Source of the DNA: Sphingobium sp.
GTDB taxonomy: Bacteria; Pseudomonadota; Alphaproteobacteria; Sphingomonadales; Sphingomonadaceae
Assembly (NCBI GenBank): GCA_030148625.1
Contig: JASBTC010000163.1
Coordinates: forward strand, 1 to 11,351
Direction: 5' to 3'
Length of the DNA: 11,351 nucleotides
Positions 1 to 7,555 of this stretch are shown one piece after another. The position numbers were made by a program, and so were the translations under genes. Position 1 is the stretch's first letter, and each line of letters begins with the position of its first letter. Below the pieces are notes generated by a model. It was not told the DNA's origin. It made no database searches and saw nothing but the letters and a program-made list of their open reading frames with translations.

Positions 1-425
1 GAAAGCGCGCCGACGACGCCGCACATGATCGCCATCGGGTGCGCATCGCGGCGGAAACCGCGATAGAAGGTCGCCAGCTGCTCGTGCAGCATGGTGTGGC
101 GCGTGATGGTGTAGCTGAACTTCTCGAGTTCGGCCTTGCTCGGCAGTTCGCCGTTGAGCAGCAGATAGCTGACTTCCATGAAGTTCGACTGCTCGGCGAG
201 CTGGTCGATCGGATAGCCGCGATGGAGCAGGATGCCCTGGTCGCCGTCGATATAGGTCAGGCCGGACTCGCAGCTCGCGGTCGAGGTGAAGCCCGGATCA
301 TAGGTGAACATGCCCGTCTGGCCGTAAAGCTTTCGGATATCGATCACATCGGGGCCGACCGAACCGGCAAGCACCGGATAGTCGTGATCCTGGCCTCCGG
401 CCACCAGCTTCGCGTTTCCGGTCAT
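1..425 (-). CDS. gltA: Citrate synthase, N-terminal part (3' end beyond window)
   Basis: Citrate synthase condenses acetyl-CoA and oxaloacetate to citrate, the entry step of the TCA cycle in the cytoplasm. The reverse strand reads from an ATG at 425 for 141 codons to the window edge. It begins [19 protein letters not shown] and contains the type II bacterial citrate synthase signatures [25 protein letters not shown], a YLLLNGELP segment and [12 protein letters not shown]. The catalytic His and Asp residues of the family lie further downstream and are not in the window. A strong Shine-Dalgarno, AGGAAGGA (positions 431-438), sits 5 nt before the ATG. The gene follows gltX by 15 nt, so the two are probably co-transcribed. 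Family assignment is firm; only about a third of the usual ~430 residues is visible. Confidence 0.96.
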   Translation of the reverse strand, partial: MTGNAKLVAGGQDHDYPVLAGSVGPDVIDIRKLYGQTGMFTYDPGFTSTASCESGLTYIDGDQGILLHRGYPIDQLAEQSNFMEVSYLLLNGELPSKAELEKFSYTITRHTMLHEQLATFYRGFRRDAHPMAIMCGVVGAL

Positions 426-440
426 AGTCGTCCTTCCTGC

Positions 441-1874
441 CTATGCGGCCTGCTTGATCCGGTCGCCGATGCGGCCAAGCGATTCCTCGCGGCCCAGCAG
501 CGCCAGCACATCGAATATTCCCGGCGAGGTCGCGCGTCCTGTGAGCGCGGCCCGCAAGGGCTGGGCAATCTTGCCCAAACCGATTCCTGCATCCTCGGCA
601 ACCAGCCGCACCGCTTCTTCAAGCGCGGGCACGGTCCAGTCGCTCACCCCCTGTAGCGCACCGCCTGTCTTTTCGAGCAGCGCGGTCGCGTCGCCCTCTA
701 GCAGGGTTGCTGCCTTTTCGTCGAGTGAAAGCGGGCGGGTCTCGAACAGGAACAATGCGCCTTCCGCAAGTTCGTCGAGGGTCTTCGCACGCGGTTTGAG
801 CGCGGCCATCGCGGCCGCCAGCAGGGTTTCACCGGCGGCGTCGATCGTGCTGCCCAGCCGGGTCTCGACGCGCGGCTTCACCAGCGACGCCAGGCGCGCA
901 TCATCGGCCTCGCGGATATAATGTGCGTTCAGATTTTCGAGTTTCCTGAAGTCGAAGCGCGACGGTGACCGGCCGACTCCGGCCAGGTCGAACCACTCCA
1001 CCGCCTGTTCGCGGCTGATGATCTCGTCGTCGCCATGGCCCCAGCCGAGACGCAGCAGATAATTGCACACCGCTTCGGGCAGCAGCCCCATCTCGTCGCG
1101 ATAGGCGTCGACGCCCAGCGCGCCGTGGCGCTTGGACAGCTTGGCGCCGTCGGCGCCGTGGATCAGCGGGACATGCGCATAGATGGGTTCGGGCCAGCCC
1201 ATGGCACGCACGATGCCGAGCTGGCGGAATGCGTTGTTGAGGTGATCGTCGCCGCGGATGACATGGGTGACGCCCATATCCTGATCGTCGACGACGACCG
1301 CGAGCATATAGGTGGGCGTGCCGTCCGACCGCAGCAGGATCATGTCGTCCAGCTCGGCATTGCGCACGACGACGCGGCCCTGCACGCGATCCTCGATCAC
1401 CGATTCGCCCTCGCGCTCGGCCTTCAGCCGGATGACGAAGGGCGCGCCTTCGGGGGCGTCGGCGGGATCGCGGTCGCGCCAGCGGCCGTCATAGCGCATC
1501 GGCAGCTTGGCCGCGCGCTGCTGCTCGCGCAGCTCGGCAAGCTCTTCCTGCGTGGCGTAGCAGCGATAGGCATGGCCCGATTCGAGCATCGCATTGGCGA
1601 CTTCGGCATGGCGCGCGGCGCGTGCGAACTGGAACACGGTGTCGCCGTCCCAGTCGAGTCCCAGCCAGCGCATGCCGTCGAGAATCGCTTCGATCGCCGG
1701 CTCGGTCGAGCGCGCGCGATCGGTATCCTCGATGCGGAGAAGGAATTTTCCGCCATTGTGGCGGGCGAACAGCCAGTTGAACAGCGCGGTGCGCGCGCCG
1801 CCGATATGCAGGAATCCCGTCGGGGACGGGGCAAAGCGCGTGACGACAGGACGGGTTTCTTGGCTTGCGCCCAC
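441..1874 (-). CDS. gltX: Glutamyl-tRNA synthetase
   Basis: Class I aminoacyl-tRNA synthetase that charges tRNA with glutamate in the cytoplasm. The 477-residue product has the nucleotide-binding motif FLHIGG (HIGH class, residues 21-26) after TRFAPSPTG, and the KMSKS-class loop KLSKR at residues 245-249. [10 protein letters not shown] follows the first motif, as in bacterial GluRS. Length is normal for the family. The GTG at 1874 is chosen because GGAG (1884-1887) lies 9 nt upstream and translation gives [11 protein letters not shown] just before the conserved TRFAPSPTG. The open frame continues to 2093, but that extension is antisense to comEC and resembles no GluRS. A second in-frame GTG five codons upstream is possible. 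gltA lies 15 nt downstream on the same strand. Many alphaproteobacteria lack GlnRS and use a non-discriminating GluRS with GatCAB; whether this is such an enzyme cannot be seen here. Confidence 0.96.
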   Translation of the reverse strand: MGASQETRPVVTRFAPSPTGFLHIGGARTALFNWLFARHNGGKFLLRIEDTDRARSTEPAIEAILDGMRWLGLDWDGDTVFQFARAARHAEVANAMLESGHAYRCYATQEELAELREQQRAAKLPMRYDGRWRDRDPADAPEGAPFVIRLKAEREGESVIEDRVQGRVVVRNAELDDMILLRSDGTPTYMLAVVVDDQDMGVTHVIRGDDHLNNAFRQLGIVRAMGWPEPIYAHVPLIHGADGAKLSKRHGALGVDAYRDEMGLLPEAVCNYLLRLGWGHGDDEIISREQAVEWFDLAGVGRSPSRFDFRKLENLNAHYIREADDARLASLVKPRVETRLGSTIDAAGETLLAAAMAALKPRAKTLDELAEGALFLFETRPLSLDEKAATLLEGDATALLEKTGGALQGVSDWTVPALEEAVRLVAEDAGIGLGKIAQPLRAALTGRATSPGIFDVLALLGREESLGRIGDRIKQAA

Positions 1875-1898
1875 GCGCGGGTTCTCCACTATCGTACG
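1875..1898. promoter_or_regulatory. 24-nt divergent spacer between gltX and comEC start codons
   Basis: Only 24 nt separate the chosen start codons of gltX (minus) and comEC (plus). The spacer carries the gltX Shine-Dalgarno (GGAG on the minus strand, 1884-1887). It also holds most of a perfect 10-bp palindrome, ATCGTACGAT (1891-1900), which overlaps the comEC ATG. Promoters for both genes must lie at least partly inside the opposite gene's 5' coding sequence. I could not pick out convincing -35/-10 pairs on either strand. Confidence 0.45.
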
Positions 1899-4073
1899 AT
1901 GGCCAGATCGACCGGCGACGCCCCTAGCATGGCTTCTTCGCAGCTGCAAAATAACATGCATGCGGCGCCTCTCCCCGTGCGCGAGCGGATCGAGACCTGG
2001 CTGGAGGCCGAGCGCGACCAGCTTGCGCTCTGGGTGCCGATTGGGCTCGGCGCAGGCGTTGCCGCCTGGTTCGTCCTGATGCCGGCCGGCCATTGGGCCG
2101 CTTTCCTGCTGCTGGCGCTGTCATGTGCGCTCGGCGGCGCGGCATTGGGGCTGGGCACATGGCTCGGCCGGGCGCTGGGCTGGTTCGGGCTGCTTGCCGC
2201 GATCGGCATGATGCTGATCTGGTGGCGCGCCGAACGCGTTGCGGCGCCGGTGCTGGCGCGACCGGCGGTGGTCAGTTTCCAGGCGCGAATCACCGAAGTG
2301 GACATGTTGCCCGCGCGTGGCCTCGTGCGGCTGCTGCTTGAACCGCGTGACGCGCCCGCGCTGCCCGAACGCGTGCGCGTCAATGTCCGCGAGGAGGATG
2401 CGCATGACGGGCTGCGTGCGGGGGCGACGATCGCGCTGCGCGCGCGGCTGATGCCGCCGCCCGAGGCCGCCGTGCCCGGCGCCTATGATTTCGCGCGGCT
2501 TGCCTGGTTCCAGGGCATCGGTGCGACCGGACGCTCGCTCGGCCCCGTCACCATTGTCCAGGCCGGCGCGGCGCCCGTGCTTGCCGATACCCGTCAGCGC
2601 CTGTCCGCGCATATCCAAGCGCGACTCGCCGGTGGGGAGGGGGCGATCGCCGCGGCACTGGCGACCGGGGATCAAGGGGCGATTCCGGAGGAGGATGCCG
2701 AGGCGATGCGCCGTGCCGGCCTGTCGCATCTGTTGTCGATCAGCGGGCTGCACGTCACCGCGCTGGTCGGCGCGACGATGCTGCTGTTGCTGCGCCTGCT
2801 CGCGCTCAGCCCATGGCTGGCGTTGCGTCTGCCGCTGATGCTGATTGCGGCGGGTGGCGGCGCGGTGGCGGCAGTCGGTTACACGTTGCTGACCGGGGCG
2901 GAGGTGCCGACGATCCGCTCGTGCGTGGCCGCGATCCTGGTGCTGATCGGCATCGCGATCGGGCGCGACGCGATCACGCTGCGGCTGGTGGCGGCGGGCG
3001 CGACCTTCGTCCTGCTGCTCTGGCCCGAATCGCTGGTCGGGCCGAGTTTCCAGCTCAGTTTCGCCGCCGTCACCGCGATCATGGCGCTGGTCGAGCATCG
3101 GCGGATCAAGGCCTTGCTGGCGCGCCGCGAGGAAGGCTGGATGATGGGGACGGGGCGTATCCTGCTCGGCCTGCTGCTCACCGGCCTGCTGGTGGAAATC
3201 GCGCTGGCGCCGATCGCGATCCACCATTTCCACAAGGCGGGGCTCTATGGTGCGCTCGCCAATATCGTCGCGATCCCATTGACCACCTTCATCGTCATGC
3301 CGGTGGAGGCCGCCGCATTGCTGCTCGACTTGGTCGGGCTCGGTGCGCCCTTATGGTGGGTTGCCGGTCAGGCATTGTCGCTGCTGCTGTGGATCGCGCA
3401 CAGCGTCGCGGCGATGCCCGGCGCGGTTGCGGCGATGCCGGTCGTTCCCGATGCCGCCTTCGCGCTGATCGTTGCAGGCGGGCTGTGGATCGCCTTGTGG
3501 CGCACGGGCGCACGATGGCTGGGGCTGGCGCCGGTGGTGGTCGGGGCACTCTGGGCACTGTCCACCCAGCCGCCCGACCTGCTGGTGACGGGCGACGGCC
3601 GTCATCTCGCCGTCCGCGTCGATGGCGGCGGCTATGCGCTGCTGCGGCCACGCGCAGGCGACTATGTCCGCGACATGCTCGCCGAAAGCGCGGGGTTCGA
3701 GGGTGAACTGGCCGATCTCGACGCCGTGCGCGGGGCGCAATGCAGCCGTGATGCCTGCACGATCGAACTGATCCGGGGCACCAAGCGCTGGCGGCTGCTC
3801 GCCACGCGCAGCACCTATTTCGTCGATCCCGGCGAATTGCGCAAAGCCTGCCGTGACGCCGATATCGTGGTCAGCGAGCGCTGGCTGCCCGACTGGTGCG
3901 CGCCGCGCTGGATCAAGGCGGATCGCGCATTGCTGGCGAAGACGGGCGGATTGACCATCGATCTCGCCGCCGGCCGGATCGACACGGTCAAGCGCGCGGC
4001 GGACGATCACCCCTGGGCCGATCCGCCAAGGCCGGCGGCGCCGATGCCGGCGTTTCGCCCCAATCCGTCATAG
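1899..4073 (+). CDS. comEC: ComEC/Rec2-family DNA internalization channel protein
   Basis: Inner-membrane protein of the ComEC/Rec2 family, which carries single-stranded DNA across the membrane in natural transformation. From the ATG at 1899 the product is 724 residues. Residues about 44-110 form two to three hydrophobic segments. Next comes a soluble DUF4131-like beta domain (roughly 120-215) with VRVNVREED and [19 protein letters not shown]. The Competence domain then opens with the family hallmark [11 protein letters not shown] (277-287) and runs on through many hydrophobic helices to about residue 555, including [18 protein letters not shown]. The last ~165 residues are soluble, but I find no HxHxDH metallo-beta-lactamase motif, so that domain is degenerate or different. 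In-frame ATGs at 1929 and 1956 are alternative starts, and none of the three has a clear Shine-Dalgarno. The gene diverges from gltX and converges on lexA. No other competence gene is in view, so an uptake role is inferred from family. Confidence 0.9.
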   Translation: MARSTGDAPSMASSQLQNNMHAAPLPVRERIETWLEAERDQLALWVPIGLGAGVAAWFVLMPAGHWAAFLLLALSCALGGAALGLGTWLGRALGWFGLLAAIGMMLIWWRAERVAAPVLARPAVVSFQARITEVDMLPARGLVRLLLEPRDAPALPERVRVNVREEDAHDGLRAGATIALRARLMPPPEAAVPGAYDFARLAWFQGIGATGRSLGPVTIVQAGAAPVLADTRQRLSAHIQARLAGGEGAIAAALATGDQGAIPEEDAEAMRRAGLSHLLSISGLHVTALVGATMLLLLRLLALSPWLALRLPLMLIAAGGGAVAAVGYTLLTGAEVPTIRSCVAAILVLIGIAIGRDAITLRLVAAGATFVLLLWPESLVGPSFQLSFAAVTAIMALVEHRRIKALLARREEGWMMGTGRILLGLLLTGLLVEIALAPIAIHHFHKAGLYGALANIVAIPLTTFIVMPVEAAALLLDLVGLGAPLWWVAGQALSLLLWIAHSVAAMPGAVAAMPVVPDAAFALIVAGGLWIALWRTGARWLGLAPVVVGALWALSTQPPDLLVTGDGRHLAVRVDGGGYALLRPRAGDYVRDMLAESAGFEGELADLDAVRGAQCSRDACTIELIRGTKRWRLLATRSTYFVDPGELRKACRDADIVVSERWLPDWCAPRWIKADRALLAKTGGLTIDLAAGRIDTVKRAADDHPWADPPRPAAPMPAFRPNPS

Positions 4074-4105
4074 GTGTCATCGGGAAAATGGCGGCATTCA
4101 CCGTC

Positions 4106-4206
4106 CGTCATTGCGAGCGGAGCGGGCCGAAGGCGGCCGCAGGCCAACCAATCCAGGGATGCATCAACCACCGGATTGCTTCGTCGCTTCGCTTCTCGCA
4201 ATGACG
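4106..4206. repeat. Palindromic intergenic element between convergent comEC and lexA
   Basis: Twelve-base arms form a perfect inverted repeat: CGTCATTGCGAG at 4106-4117 and its complement at 4195-4206. A smaller inner pair, CAATCC (4149-4154) with GGATTG (4173-4178), nests inside. This layout (CATTGCGAG outer arms, CAATCC near the tip) resembles a widespread dispersed bacterial intergenic repeat, recalled rather than searched. It fills most of the spacer between two converging stop codons (4071-4073 and 4229-4231). Its RNA could fold on either strand and so could act as a bidirectional terminator or RNA-stabilising structure, although there is no clear U-tract. Confidence 0.7.
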
Positions 4207-4228
4207 ATGTGATCGAAGTCAGTACCCC

Positions 4229-4894
4229 TCAATAGCGCCGCAACAGCCCTGCCAGCTTGCCCTGGACCCGGATCTGGTCGGGCCGATAACGCTGCGGGTC
4301 ATAAGCACGATTGGCGGGGTCGAGCCGGACCATCGCGCCTTCGCGGCGGAAATATTTGAGCGTCGCTTCGCTTTCGTCGACCAGAGCGACGACGATCTCG
4401 CCGTCGCGCGCCACGTCGGTGCGGCGGATCAGCGCGTAATCGCCGTCGAGAATCCCCGCTTCGACCATCGAATCGCCCGAAACCTCGAGCGCATAATGGT
4501 CGCCGGAGCCGAGCAGCGCGGCGGGGACGGAGAGCATGCTCTGGCCCTCCAGCGCCTCGATCGGCATGCCCGCGGCGATGCGGCCGTGCAGCGGAATCTC
4601 CAGCACGTCGTTGGCGGCGATCGGTATATGGCGCGGTGCGGCGGGCGCTGTCTGCTTCTTCACGGGCTTGGCGGCCGCACGCTCGGGCTGCTTCAGCACT
4701 TCCAGCGCGCGGGCGCGGTTGGGCAGGCGACGGATGAAGCCGCGTTCCTCGAGCGCGCTGATCAGCCGATGAACCCCCGATTTCGATTTGAGATCGAGCG
4801 CCTCTTTCATCTCCTCGAACGAGGGGGACACGCCGGTTTCCTCCAGCCTGTCGCTGATGAAGCAGATCAATTCATGTTGCTTGCGCGTGAGCAT
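4229..4894 (-). CDS. lexA: LexA repressor (SOS regulator, self-cleaving)
   Basis: Transcriptional repressor of the SOS DNA-damage regulon. RecA on single-stranded DNA triggers its self-cleavage and derepression. The 221-residue product starts [13 protein letters not shown] and has an N-terminal winged helix-turn-helix (about 1-68, with [23 protein letters not shown]). A linker leads to an S24-type peptidase domain. The cleavage bond is A108-G109 in GRIAAGMP. The catalytic Ser is S142 in SGDSM and the Lys is K180 in ATLKYFR, both at normal spacing. Length is slightly above E. coli LexA (202) and typical of alphaproteobacteria. The ATG at 4894 has GGAGAA (4901-4906) 6 nt upstream. The upstream region carries a promoter with an alphaproteobacterial LexA box, so the gene represses itself. 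It lies 123 nt downstream of moeA on the same strand, so some read-through from the trp-moa operon is possible. Confidence 0.97.
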   Translation of the reverse strand: MLTRKQHELICFISDRLEETGVSPSFEEMKEALDLKSKSGVHRLISALEERGFIRRLPNRARALEVLKQPERAAAKPVKKQTAPAAPRHIPIAANDVLEIPLHGRIAAGMPIEALEGQSMLSVPAALLGSGDHYALEVSGDSMVEAGILDGDYALIRRTDVARDGEIVVALVDESEATLKYFRREGAMVRLDPANRAYDPQRYRPDQIRVQGKLAGLLRRY

Positions 4895-4910
4895 CGCATG
4901 TTCTCCGATG

Positions 4911-4953
4911 GAACGAACGAAGAACGTGTAGGAAACATCGGAGGGCGCGTCAA
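4911..4953 (-). promoter_or_regulatory. lexA promoter with LexA operator (SOS box)
   Basis: On the minus strand a -35 TTGACG (4948-4953) is separated by exactly 17 nt from a weak -10, TACACG (4925-4930). Just after it lies GTTC-N7-GTTC (4925 down to 4911), the direct-repeat operator known for alphaproteobacterial LexA. The operator overlaps the last base of the -10 and the expected transcription start near 4918, where bound LexA would block RNA polymerase. The box ends 16 nt before the start codon. The half-site match and spacing are seen directly; the promoter hexamers are inference. Confidence 0.85.
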
Positions 4954-4976
4954 GCCGGAGCCTGATCGGTTGAGGT

Positions 4977-4998
4977 GGAAGCGCAAAGCGCTGCTTCC
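4977..4998. terminator. Small hairpin downstream of moeA (possible weak terminator)
   Basis: AGCGC-AAA-GCGCT (4980-4992) is a perfect 5-bp stem with a 3-nt loop, extended by GGA/TCC pairing across a 3-nt bulge. It starts about 20 nt after the moeA stop on the minus strand. No T-run follows it on that strand, so intrinsic termination is doubtful. It may instead be a 3'-end or processing structure ahead of the separate lexA promoter. Confidence 0.3.
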
Positions 4999-5017
4999 GA
5001 AAGCGTGAATCGGGCTC

Positions 5018-6205
5018 TCAACTTATTGCCAAGATTTCCGCCATTTCTCCGGCATCCGCTGCAGAAGCGCCCGCCACACGGACGATCAGCGCGTTGGCAG
5101 AGGCGAGCGAGACCATCGCCGCGCTGTCCTGTTCGGTCGCCTGGATCACTTCGCCATTGGCCCACACGCCGCGCAGATATTCGGCGCGGCCGCCGCATGC
5201 CGGCAATGGCGCGCCCAGCCTGACGCGATGGGTGGGCGGCAACGGATCGGCTGCGCCCTGCAGCGCGCGCACCAGCGGCAGCAGGAACAATGTCGCGGTG
5301 ACGAAGGTCGAAACCGGATTGCCGGGCAGCCCGACTATGATCGCGTCGCCAAGCTTGCCGGCGAGCAGCGGTTTGCCCGGCTTCATCGCGATCTTCCAGA
5401 AATCGAGCGTCCCGCCGATCGCGTCGAGCACGGGGCGCACCAGATCGTGATCGCCCACCGACGCGCCGCCCGAGGTCACGATGATCTCGGCACCGCGCGC
5501 GGCATCGAAGGCGGCGGCCAATGTGTCGAAATCGTCGCGCACGATCCCGCGATCGTCGACGATCGCGCCGTTGGGCTCCAGCATCGCGCGCAGCATGATC
5601 GCGTTCGATGCGGGAAGCTGTACGCCAGAGACCGGCTCGCCGGGGAGCACCAACTCGTCGCCCGTCGAGATCAGGGCGACGCGCGGCCGCCGTCCGACGC
5701 TCAGCCGACCATATCCGCCCATCGCGGCCAGCCCGATCCGTGCCGCCGTCAGCAGCGCGCCGTGTGCGACGAGGCGCTGGCCCCGTGCGAAATCGCTGTT
5801 GGCGGCGCGCACATGCTGGCCATGTCGGCGTGGGCCTTCGCCCGTCAATATCAGCGTGTCGCCGTCGCGCGCCGCCTCTTCCTGGATCAGGATCGTGTCC
5901 GCGCCGGCGGGGAGGGGGGCGCCGGTGAAGATGCGCATCGCCTCGCCGCCCGCGATCGCGCCATCGGGCAGCGTGCCGGGCACGCTTTCCCCGGTCACGC
6001 GCCATGGGCCGGGTATGTCGGCGAAGGCGATGGCATAGCCGTCCATCGCCGAAAGGTCGGCGGCGGGCTGGCCGCGCGTCGCCGTGCAATCCTCGGCGAG
6101 ATAACGGCCTGCGGCTTCGCCCAGCGGCAGCGTTTCGGCCGGAAGCGGTGTGGCCAGCGCGAGCAATCGCGTCTGCGCATCGGCGACGGGGAGGAGGGTG
6201 CTCAT
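5018..6205 (-). CDS. moeA: Molybdopterin molybdenumtransferase MoeA
   Basis: MoeA inserts molybdate into adenylylated molybdopterin in the last common step of molybdenum cofactor synthesis, in the cytoplasm. The 395-residue product is of normal length (E. coli ~411) and carries the family motifs in order: MDGYA (54-58, with the conserved Asp55), TGAPLP (94-99), STGDEL (180-185), SN (200-201), SGGASVGDHD (245-254), MKPGKP (274-279) and GLPGNPVS (292-299). The C-terminal beta domain (about 320-395) is present. The ATG at 6205 gives MSTLLPVADAQTRLLA, a normal N-terminus; the upstream GGTGG is a weak Shine-Dalgarno at 6 nt. It lies 97 nt downstream of moaC, and a large inverted repeat fills that gap. 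A long overlapping frame on the same strand is a high-GC shadow. Confidence 0.96.
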   Translation of the reverse strand: MSTLLPVADAQTRLLALATPLPAETLPLGEAAGRYLAEDCTATRGQPAADLSAMDGYAIAFADIPGPWRVTGESVPGTLPDGAIAGGEAMRIFTGAPLPAGADTILIQEEAARDGDTLILTGEGPRRHGQHVRAANSDFARGQRLVAHGALLTAARIGLAAMGGYGRLSVGRRPRVALISTGDELVLPGEPVSGVQLPASNAIMLRAMLEPNGAIVDDRGIVRDDFDTLAAAFDAARGAEIIVTSGGASVGDHDLVRPVLDAIGGTLDFWKIAMKPGKPLLAGKLGDAIIVGLPGNPVSTFVTATLFLLPLVRALQGAADPLPPTHRVRLGAPLPACGGRAEYLRGVWANGEVIQATEQDSAAMVSLASANALIVRVAGASAADAGEMAEILAIS

Positions 6206-6222
6206 GAGCCGCCACCCACATT

Positions 6223-6277
6223 GTTCGGGCTGAGCCTGTAAAAGGAGAGGCGGGGCTTCGACAGGCTCAGCCCGAAC
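6223..6277. repeat. 17-bp perfect inverted repeat between moaC and moeA
   Basis: The arms GTTCGGGCTGAGCCTGT (6223-6239) and its exact reverse complement (6261-6277) flank a 21-nt spacer. The arm with its TTCGAC lead (TTCGACAGGCTCAGCCCGAA) matches a motif I recall as common in intergenic regions of sphingomonads and other GC-rich bacteria, resembling a REP-type dispersed palindrome. In the minus-strand mRNA it forms a strong hairpin 17 nt upstream of the moeA start codon and 25 nt after the moaC stop. It could stabilise the upstream transcript, attenuate transcription or affect moeA translation. No T-run follows. Confidence 0.85.
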
Positions 6278-6302
6278 GGGGCCTGGCGGTCCGCGATCGC
6301 TC

Positions 6303-6770
6303 TCACGCCTTGTAATCGCCCGATTTGCCGCCGGTCTTCGAAACCAGCCGGACCGGGCCGATCTCCATCGATTTATCGACCGCCTTGACCATGTCGTAGA
6401 TCGTCAGCAGCGCGATCGAGACCGCGGTCAGCGCTTCCATCTCGACACCGGTCTGCCCCGTCGTTCGCACGGTAGCAGTGGCATTCACCCCGCTGGCATC
6501 GGGCGCCAGATCGATCGAAACCGAGGATATCGGCAGCGGGTGGCAGAGCGGGATCAGGTCGCTGGTCCGCTTCGCACCCATGATCCCCGCCACCCGCGCG
6601 ACCGCAAGCACATCGCCCTTCTTCGCCGATCCGTCGCGGATCGCGGCGGCGGCGTCGGCCGACATCGAGATCCGGCCCTTGGCCACCGCTTCGCGTGTGG
6701 TGACGGCCTTGTCCGACACGTCGACCATATGTGCCGCGCCCTCGGCGTCGAGATGGGTGAGCCGGCTCAT
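6303..6770 (-). CDS. moaC: Cyclic pyranopterin monophosphate synthase MoaC
   Basis: MoaC converts the MoaA product 3',8-cyclo-GTP to cyclic pyranopterin monophosphate, the first intermediate of molybdenum cofactor synthesis. The 155-residue product (E. coli 161) contains [16 protein letters not shown] near the N-terminus, LCHPL at 75-79, GVEMEALTA around 108-116 and [11 protein letters not shown] at 125-135. D126 and K129 correspond to the catalytic Asp/Lys pair of the family. The ATG at 6770 is chosen because it overlaps the trpC stop as ATGA and gives the usual start [19 protein letters not shown]; the open frame upstream to 6845 lies inside trpC. Translation is therefore probably coupled to trpC. 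moeA, acting later in the same pathway, follows downstream. moaA is not in the window. Confidence 0.96.
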   Translation of the reverse strand: MSRLTHLDAEGAAHMVDVSDKAVTTREAVAKGRISMSADAAAAIRDGSAKKGDVLAVARVAGIMGAKRTSDLIPLCHPLPISSVSIDLAPDASGVNATATVRTTGQTGVEMEALTAVSIALLTIYDMVKAVDKSMEIGPVRLVSKTGGKSGDYKA

Positions 6771-7555
6771 GCCGCGCCGAGCAACCGGCGGGTTGCCGCC
6801 TCGACATCGGCCTCGCGCATCAGCGCTTCGCCGACCAGGAAGCAATGGACGCCGTGATCCGCCATCGCATCGAGATCGGCGCTGGAGGTCAGCCCGCTCT
6901 CCGCGACGAAGGTGCAGCCTTCGGGCGCACGACCGATCAGTTCATAGGTGCGTGCGAAATCGACGGTGAAGTCGCGCAGGTCGCGATTGTTGACGCCGAT
7001 CAGCCGCGACCGCAGCGCGAGCGCGCGATCGAGCTCGTCGGCATCGTGCACCTCGACCAGCGCGTCCATGCCCAGCCGGATCGCCTCGGCCTCGATCTCG
7101 GCCATTTGCCCGTCGTCGAGCGCGGCGACGATGATCAGGATCGCATCGGCGCCCAAGGCACGGGATTCCGCGACCTGCCAGGGATCGACGAGGAAATCCT
7201 TGCGCAGGCACGGGATCGAGGCCGCATCGCGCGCGGCCGCCAGATAGCTGTCGTCGCCCTGGAAATAGGGAACGTCGGTGAGCACGGAAAGACAGGCCGC
7301 GCCTGCCGCTTCATAGGCCCGGGCATGGGCCGGTGGATCGAAATCGGCGCGGATCAGGCCTTTTGACGGGCTGGCCTTCTTGATCTCGGCGATCAGCGCA
7401 TGACCATTCCGGGCCTTGGCGTCGAGCGCCGCGCGAAAACCGCGCGGCGGCGTCTGCGCGGCGGCGCGCGCTTCGATATCCGACAGGCTGGCCTCGGCCT
7501 TGCGGCGGGCGACATGGTCGCGCTTGGTGTCGCAGATTTCGGTCAGCTTGTTCAT
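6767..7555 (-). CDS. trpC: Indole-3-glycerol phosphate synthase
   Basis: Catalyses ring closure of carboxyphenylamino-deoxyribulose phosphate to indole-3-glycerol phosphate in tryptophan synthesis. The 262-residue (beta/alpha)8 protein shows E57 and K59 in [13 protein letters not shown]119 in LRKDF, E168 in VEVHD, N189 in GVNNRDL, and AESGL near the end. The spacing of E57/K59/K119/E168/N189 matches the known active-site residues of the family. It is monofunctional: no TrpF domain is fused, unlike E. coli. The ATG at 7555 overlaps the trpD stop in ATGA and gives [15 protein letters not shown], the typical start; six extra upstream codons are open but fall in trpD. Its own stop overlaps the moaC start in the same way. 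trpF, trpB and trpA are not in view. Confidence 0.97.
   Translation of the reverse strand: MNKLTEICDTKRDHVARRKAEASLSDIEARAAAQTPPRGFRAALDAKARNGHALIAEIKKASPSKGLIRADFDPPAHARAYEAAGAACLSVLTDVPYFQGDDSYLAAARDAASIPCLRKDFLVDPWQVAESRALGADAILIIVAALDDGQMAEIEAEAIRLGMDALVEVHDADELDRALALRSRLIGVNNRDLRDFTVDFARTYELIGRAPEGCTFVAESGLTSSADLDAMADHGVHCFLVGEALMREADVEAATRRLLGAA

Noticed and set aside
1035..1898. Long upstream extension of the comEC reading frame
   Set aside because: It is antisense to gltX, its translation has no ComEC similarity, and [11 protein letters not shown] and all domains lie downstream of 1899.
1875..2093. N-terminal extension of gltX
   Set aside because: The 73 extra residues are antisense to comEC and precede the conserved TRFAPSPTG start; a GGAG site supports GTG 1874.
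2121..3233. 370-codon minus-strand open frame inside comEC
   Set aside because: Gln/Arg/Asp-rich low-complexity translation typical of antisense frames, with no domain.
4950..6221. 423-codon open frame on the minus strand overlapping moeA
   Set aside because: Arg/Ala-rich shadow frame in high-GC DNA. MoeA with all its motifs occupies the other frame.
6771..6845. 25-codon N-terminal extension of moaC
   Set aside because: It lies within trpC. The ATG at 6770 overlapping the trpC stop gives the usual MoaC N-terminus.
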